Below the pieces are notes generated by a model that worked only from the letters and a program-made list of their open reading frames with translations, was not told where the DNA came from and did not search any database. From Eimeria necatrix (Eukaryota; Apicomplexa; Conoidasida; Eucoccidiorida; Eimeriidae), in assembly GCF_000499385.1 (NCBI RefSeq), contig NW_013654385.1:1-26440 (forward strand): a stretch of DNA of 26,440 nt, written 5' to 3'. Each line of letters opens with the position of its first letter. Within the stretch, counting starts at the first letter, position 1. Shown here piece after piece: positions 1 through 13,003 of the stretch. Position numbers and translations under genes: made by a program.

Positions 1-3000
1 GAGCACGCGGGCAGGGCGCTGACCGCTGAACATGCGAAGCCACCTGCAGCTCCTAGCCACTCACCACACACTCAAGCGACAGACCACTGAACACTCCATG
101 CCGCACTGCAAACGCGTCTGCAAAGGCCAAACCCAACGCGTTCCTTCTACACACACTCCCCACAAACCAAACGCACCTCCTTTGCCTGCGTCCAATCCAG
201 TCAGCCTGTTCTAGAACGAAATTCCAGAATGGAGAATGGTGATCAGCGGTGTCCGAGGGTGCGCTAGATGGCGCATCGCAGTCCATATCGAGAGACTATG
301 TCCCTGATTTCGGAGCTGCTGGATATCCAAGGAGGCAAGAATTTTATCTGTCAATCAGTAGCTATAAAGCATTGCGATTACTATAAAATGTTGCTGACTG
401 CTGGACTCGCCGAATGTTGATCGCAATTATCTGTGTACTCCTGCCAAAAGGCGTTGTCGTAAATGCTGTAAGTCAAAAGTCCACAAATGCCTGATGCTTT
501 CAAAAGAAGCATAGATTCTGTCTGAGTCTTCCCGTGCGGTCTCTTTTGGCATGCTTTAGAGAAAGGTGATACGTGCATCAGTTGTCTCTGTAGGTTGACC
601 TCAGCGAATGTGTAGTTCTAGGAGGTGCAGATAGGTCCTGTTCACATTTTTTTCAAGATTTTGTGTCCTCTTCCAAACGTCTCTTAGAGTAATTTACCAC
701 ACGAGTAGCGATAAGTCTCGCAGTGCGTAGCCAGGCATCTAACCTGTGGAGATTTAGCACTGCCTAGTGCACAGCTGTTGATGAGGTCCACTGTAGCTGT
801 TCTCAGAAAGTACTTCCGTAACATTGTGGTTGGCTTTTGCCCTCCGCCACTGCAGCCTCTGCATTCCTTAAGATGCAGTCTCATTTGCTCATCATTTTGG
901 CGTACAAATGGCAAGTGAGACGCGTACGATTCTAATTCTGGCGGAGGCTGTATGACGCCTCGCAATTGTGCGCAGGATGTATTGGCGAGCATACTCTCTA
1001 TGAGATGCCACCCACATTATCGCAGGCAGTTGCTGCATCAATCCACAAAGGCCACTGAATTTCCTGATATTGTATAAAGCATCGCTACGCTTTTCAAAGC
1101 ATTCGCAGCCAATCATATACTTACCCGCTCAATAAGAAAGTGTGGGCTCCAGGCAAGCTCATTCAGCGACCGTTTCAAGTCAAGACGTGCTAAACCCCTG
1201 CCGCATAAAGATACGGTTGGCTTCAGGCACGTGACTCGTTCCGTCCTACGGAAGCCTCTCAATGCACGTCAAGTGGCAACTTGGTTACTACTTGTGATCA
1301 TACGCAGTATCTCGACAACTCACTAGCCAAGACATTAATTTTGTTTTGTTCGCTTGCCAAAGCACGTCATTCATTTGAAAAGGCACCGTGTACTTCGCAC
1401 GGTTTTGTGGCGCACATATAAGACAAATGCATTTCTAATGTTGGAAGCAGCGCACCCGCCATGCATGCGGAGGTATCATGGGGTGCGCATTGGTGCTCGG
1501 AGTGAAGGCCTCTGCTGTTCACAAAGCCGTTCAGCGTAGCTAGGAGAAGCTCTACAGACCATATGGCTTTGTCGTACGCGCTGAGAGACGCCAACTAACT
1601 CACAGCACACGCTCCTCATGAGTGTCAGCACTAAGCTTGTCTGGGACGAACCAGAACCGCGTGATGTGTCACTGCAGGTGAGGTTGAGGTTACACACTCC
1701 CTGCAGGTGAGCGAAGGTACAGGTTTCAGCTGTGAAAGGGTGTAGAGCTTCCTATGCTTCTGCAACTATCAAGCAATGTAGACTCAATATTGCACAATTG
1801 TGTGCGACGAGCAGAGCTATGACATTCTTTGATCTTTGATAACGTTATCCAAAGGGAAACACTGCCTGAAGTAGTAGAGGTAATTCCAGGTGCTGCTGTC
1901 TCAAGGCCCTCAAAGAACTTTGACGTACAGCTACCTCGGCAAAGGGTCCGCCGGAATCGCAAGACACGGAAGGAATGTGGCGCAGCAACGGCAACCCAAG
2001 CAGCAGCACGACGATGTGATCGTTTGCCATAAACCTACCTATAAACCTACCCACTTAAAGGAGTCAGCATCTCATTCTGTTTTTAGATCCTGCAAGCTCC
2101 ATTGTAAGAAAAATCTAGGCAATTCTGAAGTGTGTAAAAGTGGTCAGTGTCCAGCTGTTCGCAGATACAATAAATTAATATTTTTTCGGGCAGCTCTTCC
2201 ACAATAGGCACATGGTTGCCCCTGTACTGCATGCAGTACAAAGGAGCGAGTCGCCTCTGTCAGGATCCCAGATTGCTTGATACTATACAATGCGACGCAT
2301 TTAGACCCCAATATCCTTCAGTTGCGGGCCTCGAAATCCCGTAAAGTCTACTTGGTATCAAGCGTGAAAGGGACCCACCGACTCACAGCATCCTGAGACA
2401 GAGTAACACAACCGAACAGGCATGTGAAGGCGAACGATACCTAGAGAGGAGATGAAGTGAAGAATGCAGAACCAGCATGGGATCTTACTATCTGCATATG
2501 CCAAAGTCAACAGTGATGAGCAGCGAAGCGCACGTACGAAGAGTATGTCTCAAGGTAACGTGATAAAACTTCCTACGCGGGGAGGCTCCTCCTACCCCTC
2601 CTTCAAGTCTTACCACCTGAGCATTTTAATGTTTATGCACACCAGACGAAAGCAACCATGTCGCGAATAGTAGAGGGAGCACTTATTGTCACGTCACAGC
2701 TAGTCTTCGCATATAACTTGCTGGCATTAAAAGTCTTGTTTTACTGCTAAAGTCGCCTGTATGTGCCGTTTCGCCTCAAAGTCACAATCTGTCCCGGTTT
2801 TCAAAGCTGACTACAGACTTCGTGAACTTCGCAGGTTGCGAGGATATGACGGAAAAATTAAGTGGCAAGAATTTTACTGATACACTGTCATGATGAACCT
2901 AAAATGGTGCCAAACGAAGCATGCACTCACAGTTTTGAAATTTCAGGATGTCTCACCAAGTCAACTGGTGCTAAAACTTACTTCCTAGCCATGCATAAGA

Positions 3001-6000
3001 ATTTCTCCAAACCATTGTAGCGTCTGGCTGTTTTTCCTTCTGTTGCTCACATCCACGGCATCCGACGAGCGGCACACAACACTTTTGGAAAACGAGAACC
3101 AGGTGCATAAGTTTCTGCTGCATTGTGAGGCACGCAAGCAGCTCAGGAAATGAAAGCATACTTCCTTTAGTTCCACCCATTCCTGCAGGCATTCTCATGG
3201 AGAAAAAGGCAATTATACGTTTTCCTCTTTGACTTATGAAGAAAAAGGCGACTCGGTGAATTAAAGTGTTGTAATGTTGCATCATTTGCCTAGAAATGGA
3301 AGTGCGGGAATGAGCAAAGTTTTCTTTCCTTGGCTGTCGAAAATTACTAGTGACACAGAAGGGTGGATCATGCAGGTAGTGCTCTTGCTTGTTGATCCTT
3401 GTATGCTACGGTCCACAGTCTCCCTGTCTCCTGGCGCGAATACTCAACAACAGCCTTAAGTTCAAGCAGACTTCACTTACTGGCTGCCATCCACAGTGAC
3501 CTGCGTCCGCATGGGCTAAACTGGAAAATTCAGAGGTGTTGGAAGCAGCTTTTGGAGAACTTAGCACTGCACGTTCGAGCAGACACAACTCGTGCTGGTC
3601 GTTCAAAATTTCGGTAAAAATAGTTTGCGCATGCATGTAAGCAAGAAAACTTCGAAGCAAGAATCACTTCGCCTCTAGATCTACTTGTGTTCATGCGCAG
3701 AAGGCCAGGATGGTGGAAAATAACACGCCATCGGTAGCTGGAGGTACTGCTATTATGCCTCCATTCTGCACGGATGTACACAGGCAAAGAATCCCATTGC
3801 ACAGAGACCTGCCGGAATTGTTCGATGTACCTCTGGCAAACACGGCCCTGCTGCCCTTACAAGCAATTATGCCCTTGAACTGGCGCCAAGCGCACTATCC
3901 TCCTGTCTAGGCAGCTCATTTGCACTTTTGCAGCATTATACAAATTGCACAACAGTGACGCTTACAGGCTTTTGGTGCGAGCATCTAGCGCCCAGATGTT
4001 TTAGTGTGCGAGCCGACTAGGGGTGCTCAATAACTAAGAGCGGGCACTCTACTTCATGATGGCACCCAAAATATTACCCACAATCTGCGAATATGCATTT
4101 TCCTGCCGTTCAGGCATACGACTGGGCCATTGACATGGAGGGCAATGTTTTGAGCATGATCCCTGAGCATTCCTCAAATAACGTACATCCTGTTCAAATA
4201 TCGAGGACCACATATGCCAAAACTAGAACCGCATCAAGCCACATTGAAATCTACAGGTCGCAGAACCTACCAACTTGAGGCCTGCCTGGAGCATAGCGAG
4301 CCCATCATGCTGAAGCCTCTTTAATATGACTCCCTTTAGGCTCCGAAAATCTTCAAAGGAGCCAAAGCTGTGCAAGAATCGTCGATAGAACTGAAGCGTC
4401 CTCCCCAGCTACGCTGAGCACCTAAATGTGTGTCTTGCTAAAAAATGTGGTTTTGATCAGCAGCAATGTGTGAGATATATGGCACACTTCAGAAGCGGTA
4501 AGGTACCTACCTCCAAGAGAGACATTCACTTTGTCGAACGCCTCGCGTACTGCGGCTCAAACTGGAGTATAAATTGCATAATGACATCGTAAAATCATGC
4601 ATAGTGGTATACCTACACCACGCGGTAGCTACGTCGACGATAACTATTTTTCATCCAGCCCGGGAAAACTGCAACTTCGTTCTACTGCATTTCTTGATGT
4701 GGTAATATCATCTGAGGAAACGTACGAGCTGCAAATTTTATCCACCTGAATCCACAATAAGCATACCACAAACGTAACTGACAGGTCGTTGGAGGTGCTA
4801 GTTCCCAACGCGTGATATGGGCGTTCAAGGGATAACCTGTAACACAGAAAAGCCTGCACAGGCCTCAATAGCACTCCGTACTCTCTGCAGCATATGGCTT
4901 CCGATAATGGGCAACACAATTGGTAAAAAACAGCGACACTTTTTCTAGAACCAGCATGCTCCCGAAGAGGGAGGGCACTGGAGGCGAGCATGAGAACGCA
5001 TGAATCTTTTACATCAAGTCAGTTTCCCCACGTAGGCAAATAACTTCGCCAAAGAGAGTGCAAACATGCACACCTTGGCTGCAAATGCAACAAATTTTAG
5101 CCTTTCTGTATGCAGCTATCAGCAAACAGTCCCTACGTGGACTCACCGACCGCTGGGTGAAAAAACAACCATAGTGATTAGACACTATGCAGGAAAGCAC
5201 TGTATTCTGACTTCACAAAAAGCTGCATACTATTGCCACTGCAGGTTTTGCAGAAGTGCTAACCAGCCATTATTTCTCGTGCTTATGTCCCCTATAGTGA
5301 GGTGCTTTCGCAGATGCTTCTGCACAGTTGAACTCACCATCCACTGGAGAATTGTCAGAACAATCGGCAGTCGCAAAGATTCAGGTGAGCTTCATATATG
5401 CTCAACGGTCTTTTCACAGGCCAAGCTGAACTAAAATGGCAAAAGGGCATCAGCCCTTGCATTACATACATCCTGTGTAAATCTACTGATATGCTGGCAC
5501 TGATGCGTCAATCAAGGGAATATCTAAACTGCTTCCTTAATGCTACCAGCGGAAGAACTGTGCCTCGAAAACCTCACTGGCTGCTCAAATAAAAGGAATA
5601 ACAGGCCAATTAGTAGGAGGACACAATTAACTAAAAATAGAAAGGCCTAGAGTATATGCGCGCACATCCGCCATTTGAGCTTTCTTCACAACGCGATATA
5701 GCAGCGCACAATCTGTGAGGGAGGCAGCAGTCACAACAGGTGTCTCACTGATAAATTTTCAAATGAAAACATTTTTAACGTCAAAGTCCGCAGTTTAGGA
5801 CAAATTCTTTCACATAACGTGTTTGCTCTGTCGACGAAATAAACCTCTGCGGTATATTAAACAGAATACGCGCCGACCTCCGAGAAAGCTCACCAACTCC
5901 ATCTGGACAGATAACGAAATTAACCATACCCCTCGCAAGAAATGCTTTGTCCAAAAGGTAGCACTTGACCAAAGTTTCAATGCTCGCAAAGAGTATCATT

Positions 6001-9000
6001 TCTCGTAAGGTTACAAGGTGGGCCTGCAGCCACAACCGCTGCAGAATATCGTGCCACACCGGAATACCCATGATGATCATACAGTTACTTCTACTTGCTA
6101 AAATTTTCTTACTTTCTGAAAACGTAGAAGCTTACCGGAAAGCGATGAAACGGCGAATTTCTCACGTTGAAGTTGATGAGGAGCACTGCCCATTTTCGCT
6201 TACAGAAATTCACGAGTTATATTCTCAATATTTAAGTCGAGCATATTCTACTGGTCTGCCAAATGAATGGCCTGCAGTCTTTCACAGATTCTTTTACGTG
6301 TTTCGATGTGGCACAAACAGTTCACGTACGCCCTCCGGGAGCATTGTTGGCATCGTGTTTCCTATAGTGAAGGTTCAGCCTTGTCCCGACGCAAAGCCTC
6401 CTTTCTATGGACAGTGAACAGGCTCACCTTCTGAAAAGCTCTTCGGAGACGCTTTACAAAGTTAGCATTACACCTGCTCACTTAGATGAAAGAGCAATCA
6501 ATGCCTTCCAAGGTGCGGACCGGCTTATCCTGGACTTACCGCCTGGTAAAGTCGCAAGAAATCCATGAGGTTATCTTTCATTTACTGCCTTTTCTACGGG
6601 CTGTACGTGTCGTTAAAGGACTTAGTCAGGGGGCCTTTCTCGTGAAATAAGCACTCAAATGGAAGAGAATGATTCTAGGGAAAAGTGCCGCTTTATCGTC
6701 ATGGATGCAGCTCACGCGCTACCCAAATGAAAAGTCCGAGGACAGCAGTACACACGTAACCGACAGCACAGAGCTATATTCTCTATATTGGCAGACATCC
6801 TAGTTTCTCAGGGTCAGATTGAAAAAATGGACACTGTTCAGCTCCAAGATAACAGTGTCGCAAAGATAAGATGCAATAGCTACGTGGACAGGAGCCCATC
6901 TGTTTCATCTAAAAGTGCACACTTTCGCTCACAAGCTACATCCAATTAAATGGCGGACCAAGGCAATTAAAACGGACAGTTCTTGCCTCTTTTCTAGGCA
7001 AGAAGAAAACTAACACAAGTAGATATAAAGAGGAACCACAAGGAGTATCTTGAAAGGCTTACTGCCTGAGGTACGCAGAAATCCAACAAGAAGCATCTTC
7101 AAAACAGAGCCAGAGAACAGACGACAACAAAATCCTACATAGACAAAGTAGCTCAAGAAACTTACCAGCTGGTGTTGCGTAAGCAAACTTTGAAATCCTG
7201 ACCCTTGCAAAGGCCTACAGGCGGCAAAAGACCTCTCAAGATGCGATGGAATAAATTCGTATCATTACATATTGATGCAACAGCGTCTGTGCAACGGACG
7301 CTGAGGCAAGACGGGCGATTCGCAATATGGACACACATCCTGGAAAGCTCAGGGTTACGTATATCAGTTTCGCCATGTCCATCAAGCGCTAGTTTCTCAC
7401 GTTTACCCTGCGCCAGCTTTCAATTCTGATACGTCACAAGTAAGACGGGGAACAGCTCTGCGTCAAATGAAAAGTACTGCGCAAAAGTAAGCACAGGCTT
7501 GTTGAGAATAGTCTCACCAGCTGATTCAAGTTAGAAGCATATACTTCACGTGTGATCAGTCCCGGCCTTTCGGCAAGGCTCAATACTCCGTATATGACTA
7601 GAATAGCGTATAGTGATAGTGGAAGACTTGCTGGCTTAACAGCAGTGGAGTTTTGCATGCTTCACTGGCGCTATATATATTCCATTAGCAGTTTACGAAT
7701 AGCACTAGACTACTTCATCAGTAAATAACAAGGGGCCTCACATGCTGCACGATTGACGTGATGTAGTATATTGCTGCAGCTTATTGGCTTGGGAGCATCT
7801 ATGGCATGCCTTTCTCTATGGCACTTCAGAGTGTCGTCGCGATTCGTCTGCATGGAGCTTACCAACTACCAAAATGCACCTGGCAGCCCTGCCAAGGACG
7901 CTGCGCAAATCTGTACGCAAATGGCTCAAGTCAGAGAGTGCCACTAGGTTTAGATCAAATAACTTGTCTAGGGGTTCTCTAACACCAACACTGCATACTT
8001 CCTGGGGCGCCCAGATATCGAAGCATATTTTCTTCCGTGTTCTACTCTTTACGGTTAGAAAAACGCATGTTATTCGTCTAATGGAGTATAGCTGCATGGC
8101 ATATGTGGTCGAGGTATTTCCTAAAACTCGAGCGTCAAGCATTGATAATGCTACATGTGCACCGACAGCCGGGCTCAAGTGGAGCCTTAGGAAGGAGCCG
8201 CGGGTAAGCTCCTGAAATTTTCTCCGCATTACAGTTGCGTCTACAATACATATCTCACATCCTGCCACCCACGTGGACCGGGATTACTGCAGACCACAAT
8301 CAGATAATGCTTGGACTTGTATTACACATCCATTCATCGGCTTCATTCGACGTAGAAGGCCAGGGAGTCCCTCCGCAAATTTCGGGCAAACACTTCGTAT
8401 GGCAAACTGAAAGGCTCTCAGCAAGTAATTAAAAAGCTCGTTTACCCATCCGGATACTACAATCCCCTCCGCCGCACTAGCTTCAAGTAGAACAGGACAT
8501 TCGAGGAAGAATGTAAGGGAGAGTGTGCAATATGAAGAAGCGGCTTTCTCAGTTGGATGCTCAAAGGACATGTGCCTATGATGTGCTACTGCCCTCACTT
8601 GCTGGCCAAAATATCATCGATTGGGTGAAGAGGCATGCGGTCTGGTCAGTTTACGCAAAATGTTTTAATAGTAGGATCTTGAAGTAGAAAATCCCCCAGA
8701 GCGGCATACCCAGAGGCAGGGGAATATAAAAAACAGAACCGTGCTTTTTCAACGAGATCAAGTAGCACTAATTCTTTTGAAAAGCGACCCCAAGTAGCTA
8801 TTCAAAAGAAGTAATGTCACGTGAGTAGCTGCTGATGTGCCATATATTGACAGCGCACTTCCTTCTAAGGGTAATGGATCATCCCTTAAACATCAGCAAA
8901 TTTTTACCGCGAGGTCGATGCCCCTACTCTTCTTCTGTGAAATACTTGTTCACTCTTATTGAACAAATCTTGTCTCAAATGTCTAGGCGCTCACTGTCTG

Positions 9001-11994
9001 TTCCAGAGCCAGCGGAGAGGTGACAGGATGCATTTTTATTGCAGGACAAGTTTTGTGACAATGTTGCGTTTAGCTTCGTCAGGGCATTGTGGAAATGTGA
9101 TCGTTTGTACGCTTACTAGCTGCAAGAGAACATAGCATATATGTTCACTATGAAGGACACTTGGCAGTTTGATACGGTACGCTCAACCGTATAGTTTCAA
9201 TGTAACTGCAGATGAAGGCGTTCGCTGCCACAGCAGAGTCCGCCACTTGGACATATCTTCGGAAGCGAATTCAGTTGTGCGTTCATTAATCTACCACTAT
9301 TTCAGTGATAGCAGCGATCTGTTTCGTTTACATTCTTTTTTTAACGTCACACATGACGCAAAGTTCACAAATGAGGCAACTTCATGTTTAAGTCAGGAAC
9401 CACGAAAAATGCAGTATGAACATACCAGCTGATGCAAAACTTACAGAGTGTGGAAGAATCCAAGATGCACGCCCTTATTTTTATTCAAATGGAGCTGCAT
9501 GCAGTAGAAGAGTAATGAATCTGCCGAAAATGTGGCTTCATGTGCTTGCATAGCGTAATCATCAAGAAATAACTGGGACCCCTATCATCCCACTGGTCCA
9601 AACATAATTCATTTGTCAGATGCAAGCTTCGCAAGTTCACGTACGCTATGGTTGCGTGACGTACCATCTGTTGCAAGCTTCGAGCTAACTGCAAGTCAAT
9701 GTGCAAGTCAGCAACTAGACAAAACTGAACTGCTGAATACGTCGAACTTGACCTCCAGTGACGTTTCTTGATTTGGCCACTTCCAAATTGAAGCAGTGAA
9801 GAAGCCAAGGAAGAAAGTAAAACACGTTTACGTAGATTATAAATTTGCAGGCGTTCATATCAGTTCCAGTGGGCTGACTTTCTGAAAATCAGTATATTGT
9901 ACTGAAATGTATCTTTTCTCTCAGTTGGGCTGCAGGAAAGCTCTTTGCTGGAAGCAACGTATAAACTCTTACACCGGTCATCATGAGGTGCATGCGCAAC
10001 TCCGTTTTCTAATCGCATAAGCAAGTGCAAACGCACCATCTGCAGGACAGTCCATTTTATTGGGCAGAGTTTACCTGGATGAATAATAGTGCATAATGCC
10101 CAAACACTCTGCTATAGGCGGCTACGTCGGTGCAGAGGCATCATATGTATCTTACTGCCTTCGGTCCAAAAGAAAAGCATGGGCGAAGCCACCATGAGCC
10201 GCATACACTTCTGCTGTTCGCACTTCTAACTGGCGCGCAATTGCATGAACCCAGGTAAGCAAAGACGTGACTTTGTAGCTGAAACGAACTAACTGAAGGA
10301 AGACAGATACTATTAGAATCAAGCTGCTGCATCGCTATACACGACATAAAAAGAAAGTCTTTGAAGCATCCATTGGACCTGTAGTGACAAAACCACGATC
10401 TTCACGTCAATTTGTGTGTTCTGCAAACGATTTAAAATCCAGACCTGATTCGTCAAGAGCTCAGCTTAGCAATCCAGCCACTTACATTCTGGAGGAGCAC
10501 CAGATTATCTACCAACTATGCATGGAGATTATACAAGCCTGAGGATACTTCTAACAACTATACTCTGAAGAGACGCCTTCCAGAATGCTCGAAGCTTTGA
10601 CGGGGCGAGCTTACTTTCTTACAAAAACAATCAAGAAAAATGCGTACCAACATAAGTTCCGTCAGCAGCATGCACTTGCATCTGCATACTTATGCCTCTG
10701 CACTTGAACTGCGTGCCTACCAGGCTCTCAGGGCAAGTGAAGTCTCCATTCAGGTGCCAAACCAACTCACAGCCTGACACAAAAGCTGGGCTACAAGCAA
10801 TTCGAGATGGAAGTCGGAGAATGAGAGTTCTGTATATTGAGAACGCTACACGGTTCTTTCACTGCCGAAGGGTCGCTGGAAGGTATCTCTGACTAGCGGT
10901 GTCTCTGGCTACCGACTCACATACCACTGAGCAGAGTTGGCGCACCGCATACACACGGCGATGACCTTGTGAATGCAAAACCGAACACCACAGTTGAAAA
11001 TCGCTGGCTTTAGTAGGTCGGCTATTGTGAGACAAAGCGGCAGTCTGGCTCTTTCGTGCGTCAGAATATTAAACGTCAGCCATCAGCTCACGGGCTACAC
11101 TCGCCAGCTCGCCCTATGCGACGGGTTTGCATACGGCAGCATATTGCCTGCAAATTGAGCAATTTATTCACCGTAACGGCTGGCAGAGCCGGCGGAGAAA
11201 GTCACGGCGGAACTGCAATCTGTGGCTTTCCAAGCTATCGCGACGATAAAAAAGTGATAGTGAATCCTCCTATCGTAATATCGGTTGCAAGCGTCAAGCA
11301 AGCAGCAGACTGCTAGTCCAACTTACGACCTTCTTGCTGTATCTCGCGAAATCCTGAATAGCAGCACAGCAGAGCCGTGCTCCACGCAATGAGTTAAGCT
11401 AAGGAGTATGGTGGGGAGCGGAGAGGAAGTCAGCTGAATACGCTCTTGAAGCAGGCCTGACCTGCATATTGCAAGCTACGTGGGGTGCACCTGTTCTTAC
11501 AAATTCAACTCACTGTCATACATGAGCACATCACACATAAGAATCAGTGTTCTTCGGAATGCCTCGACGAAACTTTTTGCTTCCATATAGGCGAGGGCCG
11601 GCCCCGACGAGGAAGCTGTTCTCCTGCCCGGCAGTATGTTTGCTGTATTATCCAGTTAATGTATTTCCGATATGGAAAGTGCTTACCAACTGAAAATAAT
11701 TGATTCTGGCACCTTTTAAATTCGGCATTCACGTTGGTGTGGCAGGGTCTTGAGCGCTTTTTTCAGATACGCGGGACAAGAAGTCCAGCCGCCTGCAGAT
11801 GCCCTAACGTGGATGCGTCTTTCCTTTCGTATAATCCGTTCACGTTCATCCAAGAGATGCTGCGACCGCAGTGTTGGTGGTGAGCGTGAGTCTTCTTGCT
11901 CCAACTTTCACTAGACCTTGGCATCACTCACATGTGTCCTCATCTATTTCTCCCCCTCCTGCATCAAATGCACAAGATGAGGCGTCCTACGTGA
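1..11994. other. long stretch without a provable gene
   Basis: No open frame here carries a motif I recognise. The longest frames reach about 150 codons (for example 5965-6417 plus, 7784-8215 plus, 7816-8268 minus), and several overlap on opposite strands, as expected by chance. Candidate short exons with reasonable splice sites exist, such as an exon ending at a GTGAGA donor at 915 (plus), but neighbouring frames look just as protein-like, so I make no call. The stretch may be intergenic or mostly intron. It holds seven of the ten TGCATGC sites in the window and an 18-bp palindrome at 2223-2240. I saw no tRNA, rRNA, transposase or reverse-transcriptase signature. Confidence 0.5.
2223..2240. 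repeat. perfect 18-bp palindrome around TGCATGCA
   Basis: The 18 bases TGTACTGCATGCAGTACA are their own reverse complement. The centre is the octamer TGCATGCA, so the site carries the coccidian TGCATGC element on both strands. Similar ten-base cores (CTGCATGCAG or CTGCATGCAC) occur at about 9495 and 15353. It could be a protein-binding site for a dimeric factor or a chance palindrome. No gene start is visible next to it. Confidence 0.6.
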
Positions 11995-12318
11995 TCAGCC
12001 TTCCTGAGACAACAAACCTATATAGCGTGCTTTGTGCCCGTTTCCAACGGCCATCCGTAAAATGTAGTTGTCGGCTGCGTGCCGTCCTTGCAACTGACCA
12101 GGCGGCATACCCCCACGTAATTCACACCACAGCAGGGCAGCGCCTCGAGCGCACTCGACAGTATGGAAAGACTTTTTCACTATGCTGCAAAAGTGGAGCA
12201 CTGCAGTGGGAAGATGCTCAAAGTACAACGTACCGGCGGCTTGGGAGATGTGCGTTTGGAACAGGCCCAATAGAAGTGCCGTGAAGGCAACAAATCCAGG
12301 CCTTCGTCTCAGAGCCAT
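11995..12318 (-). CDS. candidate secreted protein or first exon (weak)
   Basis: An open frame of 107 codons starts with ATG at 12318 and ends with TGA at 11995-11997. Its first 28 residues form a convincing signal peptide: a basic n-region (residues 4-6 are RRR), a hydrophobic core (about residues 9-20, FVAFTALLLGLF) and a small-residue cleavage site near SQAA (25-28). A strong GTACGT donor lies directly after it, with the exon ending at 12234 in phase 1. A second phase-1 donor lies near 12016. A phase-compatible acceptor (CTGCAG, exon starting at about 11792) leads to a short basic tail ending in TAA. The protein could thus be about 54 or 125 residues if spliced, or 107 if not. I recognise no domain. 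Chance is a real alternative, because open frames of this length are common here. Confidence 0.22.
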   Translation of the reverse strand: MALRRRPGFVAFTALLLGLFQTHISQAAGTLYFEHLPTAVLHFCSIVKKSFHTVECARGAALLWCELRGGMPPGQLQGRHAADNYILRMAVGNGHKARYIGLLSQEG

Positions 12319-12965
12319 CTTCACTATAGCCGTTTATGTTTGCAAGAGTCTACCGAGAAGAAGCGGATGAAGCTGGTTCAGCATAGCGTGTGTGCCGACA
12401 GCTATTGCTCATCCCTTGATGTCCGCTGGGCAGCAACTCTGTAGGACGCCAAAGCACCTAACACGCGAAGAGTTGCCCCATTGATGCCCCAGATGGCGAA
12501 GCCAAATAAATTTTAATTTTTCAGTGAGGAATGGTTTTGATCTGGAGGAGATGCTTTATCCTATGAAAAGGCTGCTATCGGAGACTGCCGCCAGCTGGCT
12601 TCCTGTGGCTCCTGTCCATGAGAACGTGACCCAGGCGGGCTTGTCTGGAGACAATTTAATAAAAAATGAGCTCTCTTTGACGAGAAAATTAGAATTCGTA
12701 ATTAAATTTATGCTTTAAGTGAGCTGTTGGAGCTGCAGCAGCCACGAGCTTTGCCTGGTGTCCTGCAAATGTCGGCTCCAGAGGGATTGAAATTGGATTA
12801 GCACTGTATGCTTTGCCACACCCTCATGATTTGAAACGGCCATGCATTTTCTTCCGGTCCAGATTACTTTGCTCTTCAATGCATTACTAAGCTAGCCGGT
12901 CTATTTTTAACTGTCGAAAGTGCATGGTTCGTTGAACAGGGATGCTTGCGCTGTTCCGCTCCACA

Positions 12966-13003
12966 CCATCATATGAAAGCAATGCCATCATATGAAAGCA
13001 ATA
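12966..13003. repeat. 19-bp tandem duplication
   Basis: Two adjacent 19-base copies (12966-12984 and 12985-13003) beginning CCATCATATGAAAGCAAT differ only in the last base, G against A. This is a recent replication-slippage type duplication in apparently non-coding DNA. Confidence 0.85.

Noticed and set aside
268..914. Chain of plus-strand segments (ATG at 268; open segment ending at a GTGAGA donor at 915) that read like exons.
   Set aside because: Minus-strand frames over the same bases (684-992, 892-1116) look equally plausible, and no junction is uniquely forced by phase.
3710..3910. HRDL string resembling the protein kinase catalytic loop.
   Set aside because: There is no Lys/Asn at the expected spacing, no DFG and no glycine loop; it is a chance match.
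5299..5592. Two plus-strand segments joined by a 35-nt GTGAGC...CACAG intron in matching phase.
   Set aside because: Thirty-five bases is far below the introns seen in the firm genes (96 nt and up), and the peptide shows no recognisable motif.
6070..6417. Plus-strand ATG frame of 115 codons with a hydrophobic start (MMIIQLLLLAKIFLL) like a signal peptide.
   Set aside because: AT-rich chance sequence readily gives hydrophobic starts; no splice support, domain or repeat supports it.
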